18,573 nucleotides of DNA from DASTHS01 sp035718085 (GCA_035718085.1 DASTHS010000139.1:1-18573); one strand, 5' to 3'. Counted from the first letter of the stretch, positions 7,263 to 14,954 are shown. Translations and numbers: made by a program. Notes: generated by a model not told the origin, from the sequence alone.

Positions 7263-8432
7263 CTACCCCCAGATGCGCTCGCCCAGGGCCAGCAGCCCGG
7301 TCAGGTCGTGGATGTCGGCGTCGAACTCGGGGACGGCCGCCACCACCTCGGGGGTCGTCGCCAACGCCCGGCGCTGGGCGGCCTCGCGGCGGGCCACGAC
7401 CGAGAAGTTGGCGTAGTTGTCGCCCACCTCGCCGAGCACCCGCTCGAGCAGGGCGGGGTCGGCGTCGACGGCCGGCGCCACGTCGGCGGCCACCTCGGCG
7501 GCCCGCCGGCACAGGTCGGCGGCCCGCTCGCGCGCCGCCTCGTCGAGCAGGTAGCGGGGGAGCACGCGGTTGAGCACGAGCGCGCCGAGCGAGAACCGCT
7601 TGCCTGCCAGCACGTCGATGAAGTACTCCGCCTCTCGCACGGGCGCGGCCTCGAGGGTGCTCACCACGACGAAGGTGGTGCGGGGGTCGTGCAGCAGCCG
7701 CTCGACCGCCCGGGCCCGCTCGACGAAGCCGGCGTACATGGTCTGGAAGAGGATGAAGAACTCGGCGATGTCGCCGAGGAACTGCGAGCCGAGGATGCGG
7801 TCGGCCACCTGGTAGAAGGGCTTGGAGGCGAGGTTCAGCACCCGGCTGCGGTACGGGGCGATGAGCAGGCGCAGCAGGCGCGACGAGAAGAACTCCGCCA
7901 TGCGCTCGGGGGCCTCGATGAAGTCGACGGCGTTGCGCGTCGGCGGGGTGTCGACGACGACCAGGTCGAAGCGGCCGGTGCTGTGCAGCTCGTAGAGCCG
8001 CTCCATGGCGATGTAGTCGTGGCTCTGCACGAACCGGCCGGCGATGTTCTGGTAGAGCGGGTTGGCGAGGATCTTGTCGCGCGTGTCGGCGTCGGGGGCG
8101 TGGCGGCGCACCAGGTCGTCCCAGCTCTGCTTGGTGTCGAGCATGGCCGCCCACAGCTCGCCTCGCGGCTCGACGCCGGCGGCGGCGAACGCCGATGCGG
8201 GCACCCGCTTCTCGACGTTGCCGAACCCCGACAGGCCGAGCGCGCTGGCCAGGCGTCGGGCCGGGTCGACGGTGACCACGAGCACCTTGCCGCCGTGGTG
8301 CACGGCCGCCATCACCGCCAGGGCGGCTGCGGTGGTCGTCTTGCCCACCCCGCCCGAGCCGCAGGCGATGACGATCTCCTTCGAGGCCACCAGCGCGTCG
8401 AGCGACGCCGGCCGCTGCCCCGGGTCGGCCAT
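7263..8432 (-). CDS. ArsA/Get3-like ATPase, second subunit (Rv3680/BagB-like)
   Basis: From the ATG at 8432 the product has 389 residues. The P-loop is GSGGVGKTT at 25-33: the deviant Walker A signature lysine, present in most ArsA/Get3/MinD proteins, is replaced by Ser26. VVTVDPARRLASALGL and LVVVDTPPTRNAVDF are the A-prime and Walker B/switch regions. The helical part ILANPLYQNIAGRFVQSHDYIAMERLYEL is typical of ArsA-like ATPases. The start overlaps the stop of the preceding ATPase by one base (TGATG), so the two are translationally coupled and probably form a complex. M. tuberculosis has the same kind of tandem pair (Rv3679/Rv3680). I do not call it an arsenite pump ATPase, since no ars genes or metal-binding cysteine set are present. 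The longer open frame to 9173 is an artefact. Confidence 0.85.
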   Translation of the reverse strand: MADPGQRPASLDALVASKEIVIACGSGGVGKTTTAAALAVMAAVHHGGKVLVVTVDPARRLASALGLSGFGNVEKRVPASAFAAAGVEPRGELWAAMLDTKQSWDDLVRRHAPDADTRDKILANPLYQNIAGRFVQSHDYIAMERLYELHSTGRFDLVVVDTPPTRNAVDFIEAPERMAEFFSSRLLRLLIAPYRSRVLNLASKPFYQVADRILGSQFLGDIAEFFILFQTMYAGFVERARAVERLLHDPRTTFVVVSTLEAAPVREAEYFIDVLAGKRFSLGALVLNRVLPRYLLDEAARERAADLCRRAAEVAADVAPAVDADPALLERVLGEVGDNYANFSVVARREAAQRRALATTPEVVAAVPEFDADIHDLTGLLALGERIWG

Positions 8433-9379
8433 CAGTAGCCGAGCTCCGCCGACAGGGCGTCGGCGACCTGGCGGGTGGCGCGCAGGCCGCCGGAGCGGAA
8501 GAACAGGTAGGGCACGTACAGCATCGGCACCCCCGGGCCCATGGCCTGGCGGAGGCGGTCGATGTGCTCGGCGCGGGTGCGGCGCATGGTCGTGGTCAGC
8601 CGGGCGGCGTCGACCAGCGGTGCGGTCGGGCCACCCAGGGCGGCGTCGAGCGCGGCGGAGCCCGGGGGCGTGTCGAGGGCGTCGAAGACCGCCTCCTCCC
8701 CCCGCCCGAACAGCTCGGGGAGCACCCGGTTGACCACCACGGCGGCCAGGTCGACGTTGGTCTCGGCCGCGACCCGGTCGCGCAGCTCGATGGTCTCCAC
8801 CACCGGCATCTCGGCGGGGATGGCCACGATCACCAGCCCGGTGGTGGCCGGGTCGCCGAGCATGTCGAGCATCCACCCCGTCTGGCCGCGCACCAGGCCG
8901 ACCTGCACCAGGTCGTTGATGGCCTGCGGTGCGGCCAGCTGGCTGACGACGTGCCCCGAGGCGGCGGCGTCGACCACCACGAGGTCGTAGTGGCGCTCGC
9001 GCACCTCCCAGCAGAACTTGCCGACGGTGACGATCTCCTTGACGCCGGGAGCGGCGGTGGCGACGAAGTCGAACATGCGCGCCAGCGGGCCGACCCTGGC
9101 GATCAGGGGCAGTTTGAGCTGCAGCGACAGGTACTGGCGCAGCGACGCCTCGGTGTCCATCGACATGGCCCACAGCCCGGGCATGACCTCGCGCTCCTCG
9201 AAGGAGGTCGGCCCGGTCTCGTAGAAGCCGGCGAGGTCGCCCTTGGCGTCGACCTCCCCGACCAGGGTGCGCTTGCCCCGCTCGGCGGCCAGCAGGGCCA
9301 GGGAGGCGGCGACGGTGCTCTTGCCGACGCCGCCCTTGCCCGTGACGAAGAGCAGCTTCCGGTCGAGCAGGTCGACCAC
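8432..9379 (-). CDS. ArsA/Get3-like ATPase, first subunit (Rv3679/BagA-like)
   Basis: A 315-residue P-loop ATPase starting at GTG 9379. It has a complete deviant Walker A, GKGGVGKST at 14-22, including the signature lysine K15. VGEVDAKGDLAGFYE is the A-prime region and YDLVVVDAAASGHVV the Walker B/switch II region. The C-terminus has MLYVPYLFFRSGGLRATRQVADAL. Proteins of this pair are soluble and dimerise through the P-loop face; the known mycobacterial pair is linked to membrane and metabolic stress tolerance rather than arsenic. It begins 13 nt after the DUF3107 gene and overlaps its partner by one base. Because only this subunit has the signature lysine, a heterodimer would be catalytically asymmetric; that is inference. 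Confidence 0.86.
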   Translation of the reverse strand: MVDLLDRKLLFVTGKGGVGKSTVAASLALLAAERGKRTLVGEVDAKGDLAGFYETGPTSFEEREVMPGLWAMSMDTEASLRQYLSLQLKLPLIARVGPLARMFDFVATAAPGVKEIVTVGKFCWEVRERHYDLVVVDAAASGHVVSQLAAPQAINDLVQVGLVRGQTGWMLDMLGDPATTGLVIVAIPAEMPVVETIELRDRVAAETNVDLAAVVVNRVLPELFGRGEEAVFDALDTPPGSAALDAALGGPTAPLVDAARLTTTMRRTRAEHIDRLRQAMGPGVPMLYVPYLFFRSGGLRATRQVADALSAELGY

Positions 9380-9392
9380 CTGGGCGCTCGCC

Positions 9393-9635
9393 TTACCGGA
9401 TGGCTGTGCCGAAGCCCACCCGGCGGTCGTCGCTCTTGGCGTCGAGCTCGACGTAGGCGACCTTCGACGCCGGCACCCCGACGCGACGGCCGCGCCGGTC
9501 GGTGAGCCACAGCACCGACGTCTCGGAGGCCAGCTGCTGCTCGATCTGGGCCGACAGCGCCTCCGCGTCGGTGCCGTCGGGCAGCTCGACCTCGAGCTCT
9601 TTGGGGGTGTAGGTCACACCGATGCGCACGTCCAT
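9393..9635 (-). CDS. DUF3107 family small protein
   Basis: From the ATG at 9635 the product is 80 residues. It starts MDVRIGVTYTPKELEVELPDG and ends VELDAKSDDRRVGFGTAIR, with SVLWLTDRRGRRVGVPASKVAYVE in the middle; this is the actinobacterial DUF3107 family (Rv3208A/TB9.4-like). No biochemical function is established. GAGGAG lies 7 nt before this ATG, which favours it over the TTG at 9650. The gene leads the operon with the two ArsA-like ATPases and is divergent from the dGTPase-like gene. An association with the ATPase pair is suggested only by position. Confidence 0.85.
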   Translation of the reverse strand: MDVRIGVTYTPKELEVELPDGTDAEALSAQIEQQLASETSVLWLTDRRGRRVGVPASKVAYVELDAKSDDRRVGFGTAIR

Positions 9636-9662
9636 CGCTTCGCTCCTCAAGCTCGGTCGGGG

Positions 9663-9675
9663 TCACGATACGTGA
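9663..9675 (-). promoter_or_regulatory. Inverted repeat over the -10 box of the DUF3107-ATPase operon
   Basis: TCACG-ATA-CGTGA is a perfect 5-3-5 inverted repeat. On the minus strand it contains TATCGT (9670-9665), a good -10 element about 30 nt before the DUF3107 ATG. A protein bound here would block that promoter. The size is small enough that chance is possible. Confidence 0.45.
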
Positions 9676-9711
9676 AGCGGGAGGGGTAGCCGCCGCCCGC
9701 CGACCGCTCGG

Positions 9712-9717
9712 TACCCT
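9712..9717 (+). promoter_or_regulatory. -10 box for leaderless dGTPase-like gene
   Basis: TACCCT lies exactly 6 nt before the GTG at 9724, the spacing expected when transcription starts at the first base of the start codon. This, with the lack of a Shine-Dalgarno, supports the long N-terminal form of the next protein as a leaderless mRNA. Confidence 0.45.
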
Positions 9718-9723
9718 CGCCCG

Positions 9724-10884
9724 GTGGGCGACGGGAGGCCAGCACGGGGGGCGCCGGCGCCCGGAGGGTCGGCCGTCGGCGAGCGGGCCGAGCGCTGGGC
9801 CGCCACCATGGCGGGCGTCGAGCTCGGGCCGGTGCGCATCGCCCACGACGACGGCGGCGCGGCCGTGGGAGGCGACCGGCCCCACGGGCGCGAGGCGCGC
9901 GAGCAGGCCGAGGCCGCCGCCCTCGCCCCCGGCGCCACCCGCGCCGTCGGGGCCGGCCGGCGTGCGGTCGAGGAGGCGCCCGACGACTGGCGCACCTGCT
10001 TCGAGCGCGACCGCGACCGCATCCTCCACTCGGCGGCGTTCCGTCGGCTGGCCGGCAAGACCCAGGTCTTCGTGCACCCCGCCGACCACCAGCGCACCAG
10101 GCTCACCCACGCCCTCGAGGTGGCCCAGGTCGCCACCGCCGCGGCCCGGGCGCTGCGCCTCAACGTGGCCCTGACCGAGGCGATCGCCCTGGGCCACGAC
10201 TGCGGGCACGGTCCCGGCGGCCACGCCAGCGAGGATGCGCTCAGCCCGTTCGTGGCCGGCGGCTACGACCACGCCGTGTGGGGAGCCGACGTGGTGCTCG
10301 GCGAGCTGAACCTCTGCGCCGAGACCCTCGACGGCATCCGCAACCACTCGTGGTCGCGGCCGGCCCCGGCCACCCCCGAGGGCGAGGTCGTCAGCTGGGC
10401 CGACCGCATCGCCTACGTCTGCCACGACTTCGAGGACGCGGTGGCGGCCGGGGTGGTCGACCCGGCCGTGCTGCCCGAGCTGGTGCGGGCGCGCGCCGGC
10501 GCCACCCGTCGCGAGCAGCTGGGCACCTTCGTGCGCGCCCTGGTCGCCACCACCGCCGACACCGGCCGGGTGGGCATGGACGCGCCCACGGCCGAGGCCC
10601 TCGCTGCGCTGCGCACCACCGACTACGAGCACATCTACATGCGCCCGGCGTCGCTGGCCCAGGCGGCGGCGGTGGTGGCCGTGCTGCGCGCCCTGGTCGG
10701 CCACTACGCAGGCGCGCCGACCCACCTCCCCGGCGGTGCGGGCCTGGAGCCCGACGGCCCGGAGGCCCTGCGCAGAGCGGTGACCTACGTCGGGGGCATG
10801 ACCGACCGCTTCGCCTTCCGGACCGCCGTCGACGAGCTTGGCTACGACCCGGCACTGCTGCCCCGCGCCGTCGGCGAGCCCTGA
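9724..10884 (+). CDS. dgt: Deoxyguanosinetriphosphate triphosphohydrolase-like HD-domain protein
   Basis: A 386-residue HD-superfamily hydrolase. The family entry motif FERDRDRILHSAAFRRLAGKTQVF begins near residue 94. The metal ligands are visible as H129 (RLTHALEVAQ), H158-D159 (ALGHDCGHGPGGHASED) and D227 (SWADRIAYVCHDFEDAV). dGTPases split dNTPs to the nucleoside and triphosphate in dNTP pool control. The loop after HD reads CGHGPGGHASED instead of the common LGHPPFGHAGE, so substrate or regulation may differ. GTG 9724 sits 6 nt after a -10-like TACCCT; an ATG at 9808 would remove 28 residues of Pro/Ala/Gly-rich sequence with no motif. The class III aminotransferase follows after 40 nt on the same strand. 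Confidence 0.87.
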   Translation: MGDGRPARGAPAPGGSAVGERAERWAATMAGVELGPVRIAHDDGGAAVGGDRPHGREAREQAEAAALAPGATRAVGAGRRAVEEAPDDWRTCFERDRDRILHSAAFRRLAGKTQVFVHPADHQRTRLTHALEVAQVATAAARALRLNVALTEAIALGHDCGHGPGGHASEDALSPFVAGGYDHAVWGADVVLGELNLCAETLDGIRNHSWSRPAPATPEGEVVSWADRIAYVCHDFEDAVAAGVVDPAVLPELVRARAGATRREQLGTFVRALVATTADTGRVGMDAPTAEALAALRTTDYEHIYMRPASLAQAAAVVAVLRALVGHYAGAPTHLPGGAGLEPDGPEALRRAVTYVGGMTDRFAFRTAVDELGYDPALLPRAVGEP

Positions 10885-10924
10885 ACGGCCCTGGTCGCCG
10901 GGCGGCGGGTGCGATCATGGCGAG

Positions 10925-12253
10925 GTGACCGACACCCGCGCCGCCGACCTTCTCGCCCGCCGCCGCAGGGTGAGCCCGAGGTGGCTCTCGCTGTACTACG
11001 ACGAGCCGGTCGAGCTGGTGGAGGGCGACGGCCGCCGGGTGCGCGACGGCGACGGGCGCAGCTACCTCGACTTCTTCGGCGGCATCCTCACCACCATGAC
11101 CGGGCACGCCGTGCCCGAGGTGGTCGAGGCCATCCGCGAGCAGGCCGGCCGGCTGCTGCACAGCTCGACGTTGTACCTCTCCGAGCCGCTCATCGCCCTC
11201 TCGGAGCGCATCGCCGAGCTCTCCGACATCCCCGACGCCAAGGTGTTCCTCGTCAACAGCGGCACCGAGGCCAACGACGTGGCGCTGCAGCTGGCCTGCG
11301 GGGTGCGTCGGTCGAACCAGGTGATCGCCCTGCGGGGCAGCTACCACGGCCGGTCGTTCGCCACCATGGGGGTCACCGGGATCCGGGCGTGGTCGCCCCA
11401 GGCCCTCACCCCCCTGGCCGTGCACTACGTGCACGGCGGCTACCGCTACCGCAGCCCCTTCGGGCACCTCGATGACGCCGCCTACACCCGGGCGTGCGCG
11501 GACGACCTGCGCGACGTGCTCGAGACCGCCACCTCCGGCGATGTGGCCTGCCTGATCGCCGAACCGGTGCAGGGCGTGGGCGGCTTCGCCACCCCCCCCG
11601 ACGGGTTCTTCACGCCGATGGCGGAGATCGCCCGCGACTACGGGTTGCTCTGGATCTCCGACGAGGTGCAGACCGGGTGGGGCCGCACCGGCACGCACCG
11701 CTGGGGGTGGCAGGCCCACCCCGGCCTGGCCCCCGACCTGGTCACCTTCGCCAAGGGCCTCGGCAACGGGCTCGCCATCGGCGGCGTCGTCGGCCGCGGG
11801 GAGGTGATCGACGCCGTCGCCGGCAACTCGATCAGCACCTTCGGCGGCAACCCACTGGCCGCCGCCGGCGCCCTCGCCAACCTCGAGGTGCTGGTGCGCG
11901 ACGACCTGCAGGGCAACGCCCTGGCCCGGGGTCGGCAGATGCGGGCCGCCCTCGACCCCTTGGTCGACAAGCTGGCCTGCGTGGGTGAGGTGCGCGGCAG
12001 GGGCCTCATGGTCGGCGTCGAGCTCGTCGCCCCCGGCACCCGCGACGCCGCCCCCGACCTGGCGGCGGCGGTCATGGAGGCCACCCGCCACCGCGGCCTG
12101 CTCGTCGGGCGGGGCGGCCTGCGGGGCAACGTCTTGCGCATCGCCCCCCCGCTGTCGGTCACCGCGGCGGAGGTCGACGAGGGCACCGCCATCCTCGTCG
12201 ACGCCCTGGCCGAGGTCGACGCCTCGGCTGCGGGGGCCGCTGCCCACCGCTGA
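10925..12253 (+). CDS. Class III PLP-dependent aminotransferase (AGXT2 / 4-aminobutyrate aminotransferase-like)
   Basis: The GTG at 10925 gives 442 residues starting MTDTRAADLLARRRRVSPRW; a longer frame to 10838 overlaps the dGTPase gene and is rejected. Class III features are DFFGGILTTMTGHAVPEV near the N-terminus, the PLP-phosphate site NSGTEANDVAL, the Asp of WISDEVQTGWGRTG that contacts the pyridine nitrogen, and the Schiff-base lysine K277 in TFAKGLGNGLAIGGVV. The early AGXT2-like N-terminus and DEVQTGWGRTG fit omega- or alanine-glyoxylate aminotransferases, which move amino groups from beta-alanine, GABA or similar donors to a keto acid. Substrate cannot be fixed from sequence. It is probably co-transcribed with the dGTPase-like gene. 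It converges on the cytochrome b gene with only 12 bp between stops. Confidence 0.9.
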   Translation: MTDTRAADLLARRRRVSPRWLSLYYDEPVELVEGDGRRVRDGDGRSYLDFFGGILTTMTGHAVPEVVEAIREQAGRLLHSSTLYLSEPLIALSERIAELSDIPDAKVFLVNSGTEANDVALQLACGVRRSNQVIALRGSYHGRSFATMGVTGIRAWSPQALTPLAVHYVHGGYRYRSPFGHLDDAAYTRACADDLRDVLETATSGDVACLIAEPVQGVGGFATPPDGFFTPMAEIARDYGLLWISDEVQTGWGRTGTHRWGWQAHPGLAPDLVTFAKGLGNGLAIGGVVGRGEVIDAVAGNSISTFGGNPLAAAGALANLEVLVRDDLQGNALARGRQMRAALDPLVDKLACVGEVRGRGLMVGVELVAPGTRDAAPDLAAAVMEATRHRGLLVGRGGLRGNVLRIAPPLSVTAAEVDEGTAILVDALAEVDASAAGAAAHR

Positions 12254-12265
12254 CCGGCCCGGGCG

Positions 12266-12973
12266 TCAGGGCTCGGCGGCCGCCGGCTCGGCGGCCGCCG
12301 GCTGGGCGGTCGCCGCCTCTCCCGGCCGGGGCTGCTCGGCGAGCCAGCCCGGTGCGTGGCGGGCCGCCCAGTCACGGCCGATGCGGCCGGTGCGCATCGA
12401 GCGCAGCGCCTCGGGGTCGCGCAGGGCGAAGCGCACGTGCCCGGCGGCGACCACCACGACGGCGAGGGCGAGCCAGTCGTGGGTGGTGGTCGCACCCGAC
12501 CGCCAGGCGAGGGGCCACGGGTGGAACCAGTACATGATCACCCCGGTGCCCAGCATCACCAGGCCGGCGCCGGCGGTGAAGGCGGCGTTGAGCTTCTGGC
12601 CGGCGTTGAACTTCCCGACGACCAGGCCGGCGTGGCGTCGTCGGCGCTCGGCGGCGGCGTGCAGGGCGGCCCGCAACCACGCCACATCGTCGCTGCTCCA
12701 CCGGTTGAGCCGTCCCAGATCGGCGCGCAGCCCTCGGCCGGCCAGGCCGACCAGCACCGGCAACGGGAGGGCGAGGCCGGCGGCCAGGTGCACCAGCTCC
12801 ACCGCCCGCCGCCGGCCCACCAGGGCCATCAGCGTGCCGCTGGAGAGGGCGGCGCCGGTGGCGGCGAGCGTCACGACCAGCCCGGCGGTCACCCAGTGGG
12901 CGACACGCTCGGCGCGGTCGAAGCGGGTGAGGGCGGCCGGCCCCCCCGGCTCAGCCGGTGGCGGGGTCGTCAC
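12266..12973 (-). CDS. Cytochrome b561, formate dehydrogenase gamma-subunit type
   Basis: A 235-residue membrane protein with about four hydrophobic segments. The histidines H26 (ERVAHW), H62 (VELVHLAAG), H165 (THDW) and H179 (AAGHVRF) fit the spacing of the four haem b ligands of FdnI-type cytochromes. KFNAGQKLNAAF near residue 121 is a strong signature of that family. It would move electrons between the quinone pool and a periplasmic partner. The GTG at 12973 overlaps the end of the molybdoenzyme gene by 23 nt in another frame, and no later start keeps H26, so coupling is likely. The partner is therefore that molybdoenzyme rather than a formate dehydrogenase, whose subunits are absent. The C-terminus ends in a short Ala/Glu/Pro duplication. 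Confidence 0.87.
   Translation of the reverse strand: MTTPPPAEPGGPAALTRFDRAERVAHWVTAGLVVTLAATGAALSSGTLMALVGRRRAVELVHLAAGLALPLPVLVGLAGRGLRADLGRLNRWSSDDVAWLRAALHAAAERRRRHAGLVVGKFNAGQKLNAAFTAGAGLVMLGTGVIMYWFHPWPLAWRSGATTTHDWLALAVVVVAAGHVRFALRDPEALRSMRTGRIGRDWAARHAPGWLAEQPRPGEAATAQPAAAEPAAAEP
12270..12299 (-). repeat. Tandem 15-nt duplication in the cytochrome b tail
   Basis: GGCTCGGCGGCCGCC occurs twice in a row and encodes the repeated AAAEP at the end of the cytochrome b561. It is an in-frame expansion in a low-complexity cytoplasmic or periplasmic tail. Confidence 0.8.
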
Positions 12974-13721
12974 GGCCGTTGCTGGCCCCCACCCAGGCGT
13001 CGACGTCGTAGTTGCCCTCCGTCTCCCAGTAGCCGGGCTCGACCCTCGGGGTGAGGGTGATGCGCGACAGCCACTTGCACGACTTGTAGCCGTACATCGG
13101 GGCGACGTAGAGCCGGGCCGGGCCGCCGTGCTCGTCGGACAGCGGGCGGCCCTGCATGCGGTCGGCGACGATCACGTCGGGGCGGGCCGCCTGCGCCAGG
13201 GTGAGGCTCTCGGTGTAGGTGCCGTCGAACGACTCGAAGCGCACGGCCGTCGCCGCCGGGTGGGGGGACGACCGGTCGATCAGCGCTTGGAGGGTGACGC
13301 CCTCCCACGCGACCCCCGGCACCCGCCAGCCGGTGACGCACTGGAAGTCGCGGACCAGGCGCGTGCGGGGCATCGCCTGCAGGTCGGCGAGGGTGTAGGT
13401 CGCCGGGGTGGCGACGAGGCCGTCGACGGTCAGCCGCCAGGTGGCGGGGTCGTCGGCGGGGAAGCCGTCGGTGACGGTGTAGATGCGGAAGCCGTCGCCG
13501 CCCGGCACCAGCGACGCCAGCCCGGCCGGGGCCCGCGAGGTGAGCGGGCGCGCCACGGCGGCGACGCCGTCGCCGATCCGGCGGCCGGCGACCACGCCGG
13601 CGGCGCCCAGGCCGAGCATGCCGAGCACCACCCTCCGGCCGACGGGACGGCCCCGGTCACCGGCGGGGCCGGCCCCGCCGACGCCCGCCGGGGGGGTCTG
13701 GGGCGTCGACGGGCCGGCCAC
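12951..13721 (-). CDS. Sulfite-oxidase-fold molybdopterin-dependent oxidoreductase, probable Tat substrate
   Basis: From the GTG at 13721 the product has 256 residues. Gly-Arg-Arg at 28-30 followed by VVLGMLGLGAAGVVAG looks like a Tat signal, though the residues after RR are not canonical. The catalytic domain has RDFQCVTGWRVPGVAWEGV; Cys128 is in the place of the cysteine that ligates molybdenum in YedY/MsrP and sulfite oxidase. HGGPARLYVAPMYGYKSCKW is the second family block. Family members reduce or oxidise small S- or N-oxides; MsrP repairs methionine sulfoxide in periplasmic proteins. It overlaps the cytochrome b561 gene by 23 nt, suggesting an enzyme plus quinol-linked electron carrier. 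The frame is open up to 14258, but that is antisense-like noise inside mrp. The start is the least certain point. Confidence 0.82.
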   Translation of the reverse strand: MAGPSTPQTPPAGVGGAGPAGDRGRPVGRRVVLGMLGLGAAGVVAGRRIGDGVAAVARPLTSRAPAGLASLVPGGDGFRIYTVTDGFPADDPATWRLTVDGLVATPATYTLADLQAMPRTRLVRDFQCVTGWRVPGVAWEGVTLQALIDRSSPHPAATAVRFESFDGTYTESLTLAQAARPDVIVADRMQGRPLSDEHGGPARLYVAPMYGYKSCKWLSRITLTPRVEPGYWETEGNYDVDAWVGASNGRDDPATG

Positions 13722-13744
13722 GACAGGTGTTCGGCGCCGACCGG

Positions 13745-14926
13745 CTAGCGGATCTGCAGCTCGGGGCGGAACACCCGGCTCCGGCCCCGGGCGGCCACAG
13801 CGGCGGCCAGCTCGTCGAAGGCTCGGGCCGCCTCGCTCGACGCGTCGGAGACCGTGATCGGGGCGCCGATGTCGCCGCCCTCGCGGAGGGCGGGCTCGAG
13901 CGGGATGCGCCCGAGCAACGGGACGCCGAGCTCGGCGGCGAGCTGCTCGCCGCCGCCACTGCCGAACAGCTCGTAGCGGCGGCCGTCGTCGGCGGTGAAC
14001 CAGCTCATGTTCTCGATGACGCCCCGCAGCGGCAGGTTGACCTTCTTGGCCATGTAGGCCGTGCGCTGCGCCACCCGCCGGGCGGCCGGCTGGGGGGTGG
14101 TGACGACGTAGACCTCCGACGCGGGCAGGTACTGCGCCATCGACAGGGCGACGTCGCCGGTGCCGGGCGGCATGTCGATCAGCAGGAAGTCGAGCTCGCC
14201 CCAGGCCACGTCGACGAGGAACTGCTCGAGCGCCTTGTGGAGCATGGGGCCTCGCCACATGACCGGCTGGTCGTCGTCGACGAAGTAGCCGACCGACATG
14301 GTCTTCACGCCGAACGCGACCGGGGGCACCATCTTCTGGTCGCGCACGGCCGGGTCGGTGTCGACGCCGAGCATCGCCGGCACCGAGAAGCCGTACACGT
14401 CGGCGTCGAGCAGGCCGACCTCGTAGCCGGCCTTCACCAGCGCGATGGCCAGGTTCACCGTGACCGACGACTTGCCGACGCCGCCCTTGCCGGAGGTGAT
14501 GCCGAGCACCCGGGTGCGGCTGGCCGGGTCCTGGAAGACGTTGGCCCGCCCCTCCTCGTGACCCAACCGGCCCGGGCCGCCCGGCGCACCGGCCCCGGCG
14601 GGGGCGCCGCCATGGCTGTGACCGCCGGCAGGGGCGGCGCCGCCCTGCACCGAGGCGCGCACCGCGTCGAGCTCGGACGGGGTCATGACCGTGAGGTCGA
14701 CGGCGACATCCTTCACGCCGCCCAGGGCGGCCACCGCGGTGGTCACCCGGCGGGTGATCTCGTCGCGCATGGGGCAGCCGGGCACGGTCAGGGCGACCAC
14801 CACCCGCACGCGACCCCGGCGCACCTCGACCTGGCGCACCATGCCGAGCTCGACGATGCTGCGGTGCAGCTCGGGGTCGGTCACCGGTCGGAGCGCTTCG
14901 ACGACCTGCGCCTCGGTCACACCCAT
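13745..14926 (-). CDS. mrp: Mrp/ApbC-type P-loop NTPase (Fe-S carrier family) with N-terminal MIP18 domain, CxxC absent
   Basis: A 393-residue protein. Residues 1-90 form a MIP18/DUF59 domain (TDPELHRSIVELGMV, VPGCPMRDEI with Cys51). A Gly/Ala/Pro/His-rich linker follows at about 98-128. The ATPase domain has Walker A GKGGVGKSS at 146-154, LLDADVYGFSVPAMLG and FLLIDMPPGTGD. Mrp/Nbp35 proteins carry Fe-S clusters on a CxxC near the C-terminus; here that place reads ENMSWFTADDGRRYELFG and Cys51 is the only cysteine in the protein. My memory is that mycobacterial Mrp is similar. The ATG at 14926 has AGGAG about 11 nt upstream; a GTG at 14938 is an alternative. It is divergent from the SufR-like gene and 23 nt ahead of the molybdoenzyme gene. 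Confidence 0.9.
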   Translation of the reverse strand: MGVTEAQVVEALRPVTDPELHRSIVELGMVRQVEVRRGRVRVVVALTVPGCPMRDEITRRVTTAVAALGGVKDVAVDLTVMTPSELDAVRASVQGGAAPAGGHSHGGAPAGAGAPGGPGRLGHEEGRANVFQDPASRTRVLGITSGKGGVGKSSVTVNLAIALVKAGYEVGLLDADVYGFSVPAMLGVDTDPAVRDQKMVPPVAFGVKTMSVGYFVDDDQPVMWRGPMLHKALEQFLVDVAWGELDFLLIDMPPGTGDVALSMAQYLPASEVYVVTTPQPAARRVAQRTAYMAKKVNLPLRGVIENMSWFTADDGRRYELFGSGGGEQLAAELGVPLLGRIPLEPALREGGDIGAPITVSDASSEAARAFDELAAAVAARGRSRVFRPELQIR

Positions 14927-14954
14927 CGCTCCAGCCACTCCTGTCGCTCGTGAA

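Noticed and set aside
8433..9173. Extension of the second ArsA-like ATPase to 636 residues
   Set aside because: The added part is the other ATPase gene read out of frame; the true ATG is at 8432.
7263..9379. Arsenic-efflux ATPase operon
   Set aside because: No arsB, arsC or arsR neighbours and no metal-binding cysteine triad; the tandem pair matches the Rv3679/Rv3680 type instead.
10391..12247. 618-codon minus-strand frame over the dGTPase and aminotransferase
   Set aside because: Shadow of two motif-rich plus-strand genes.
12254..12265. Terminator between the aminotransferase and cytochrome b genes
   Set aside because: Only 12 bp of GC-rich sequence; no stem and loop fits without entering both coding regions.
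13722..14258. Upstream extension of the molybdoenzyme
   Set aside because: It lies inside mrp out of frame, and the Tat-like signal fits a start near 13721.
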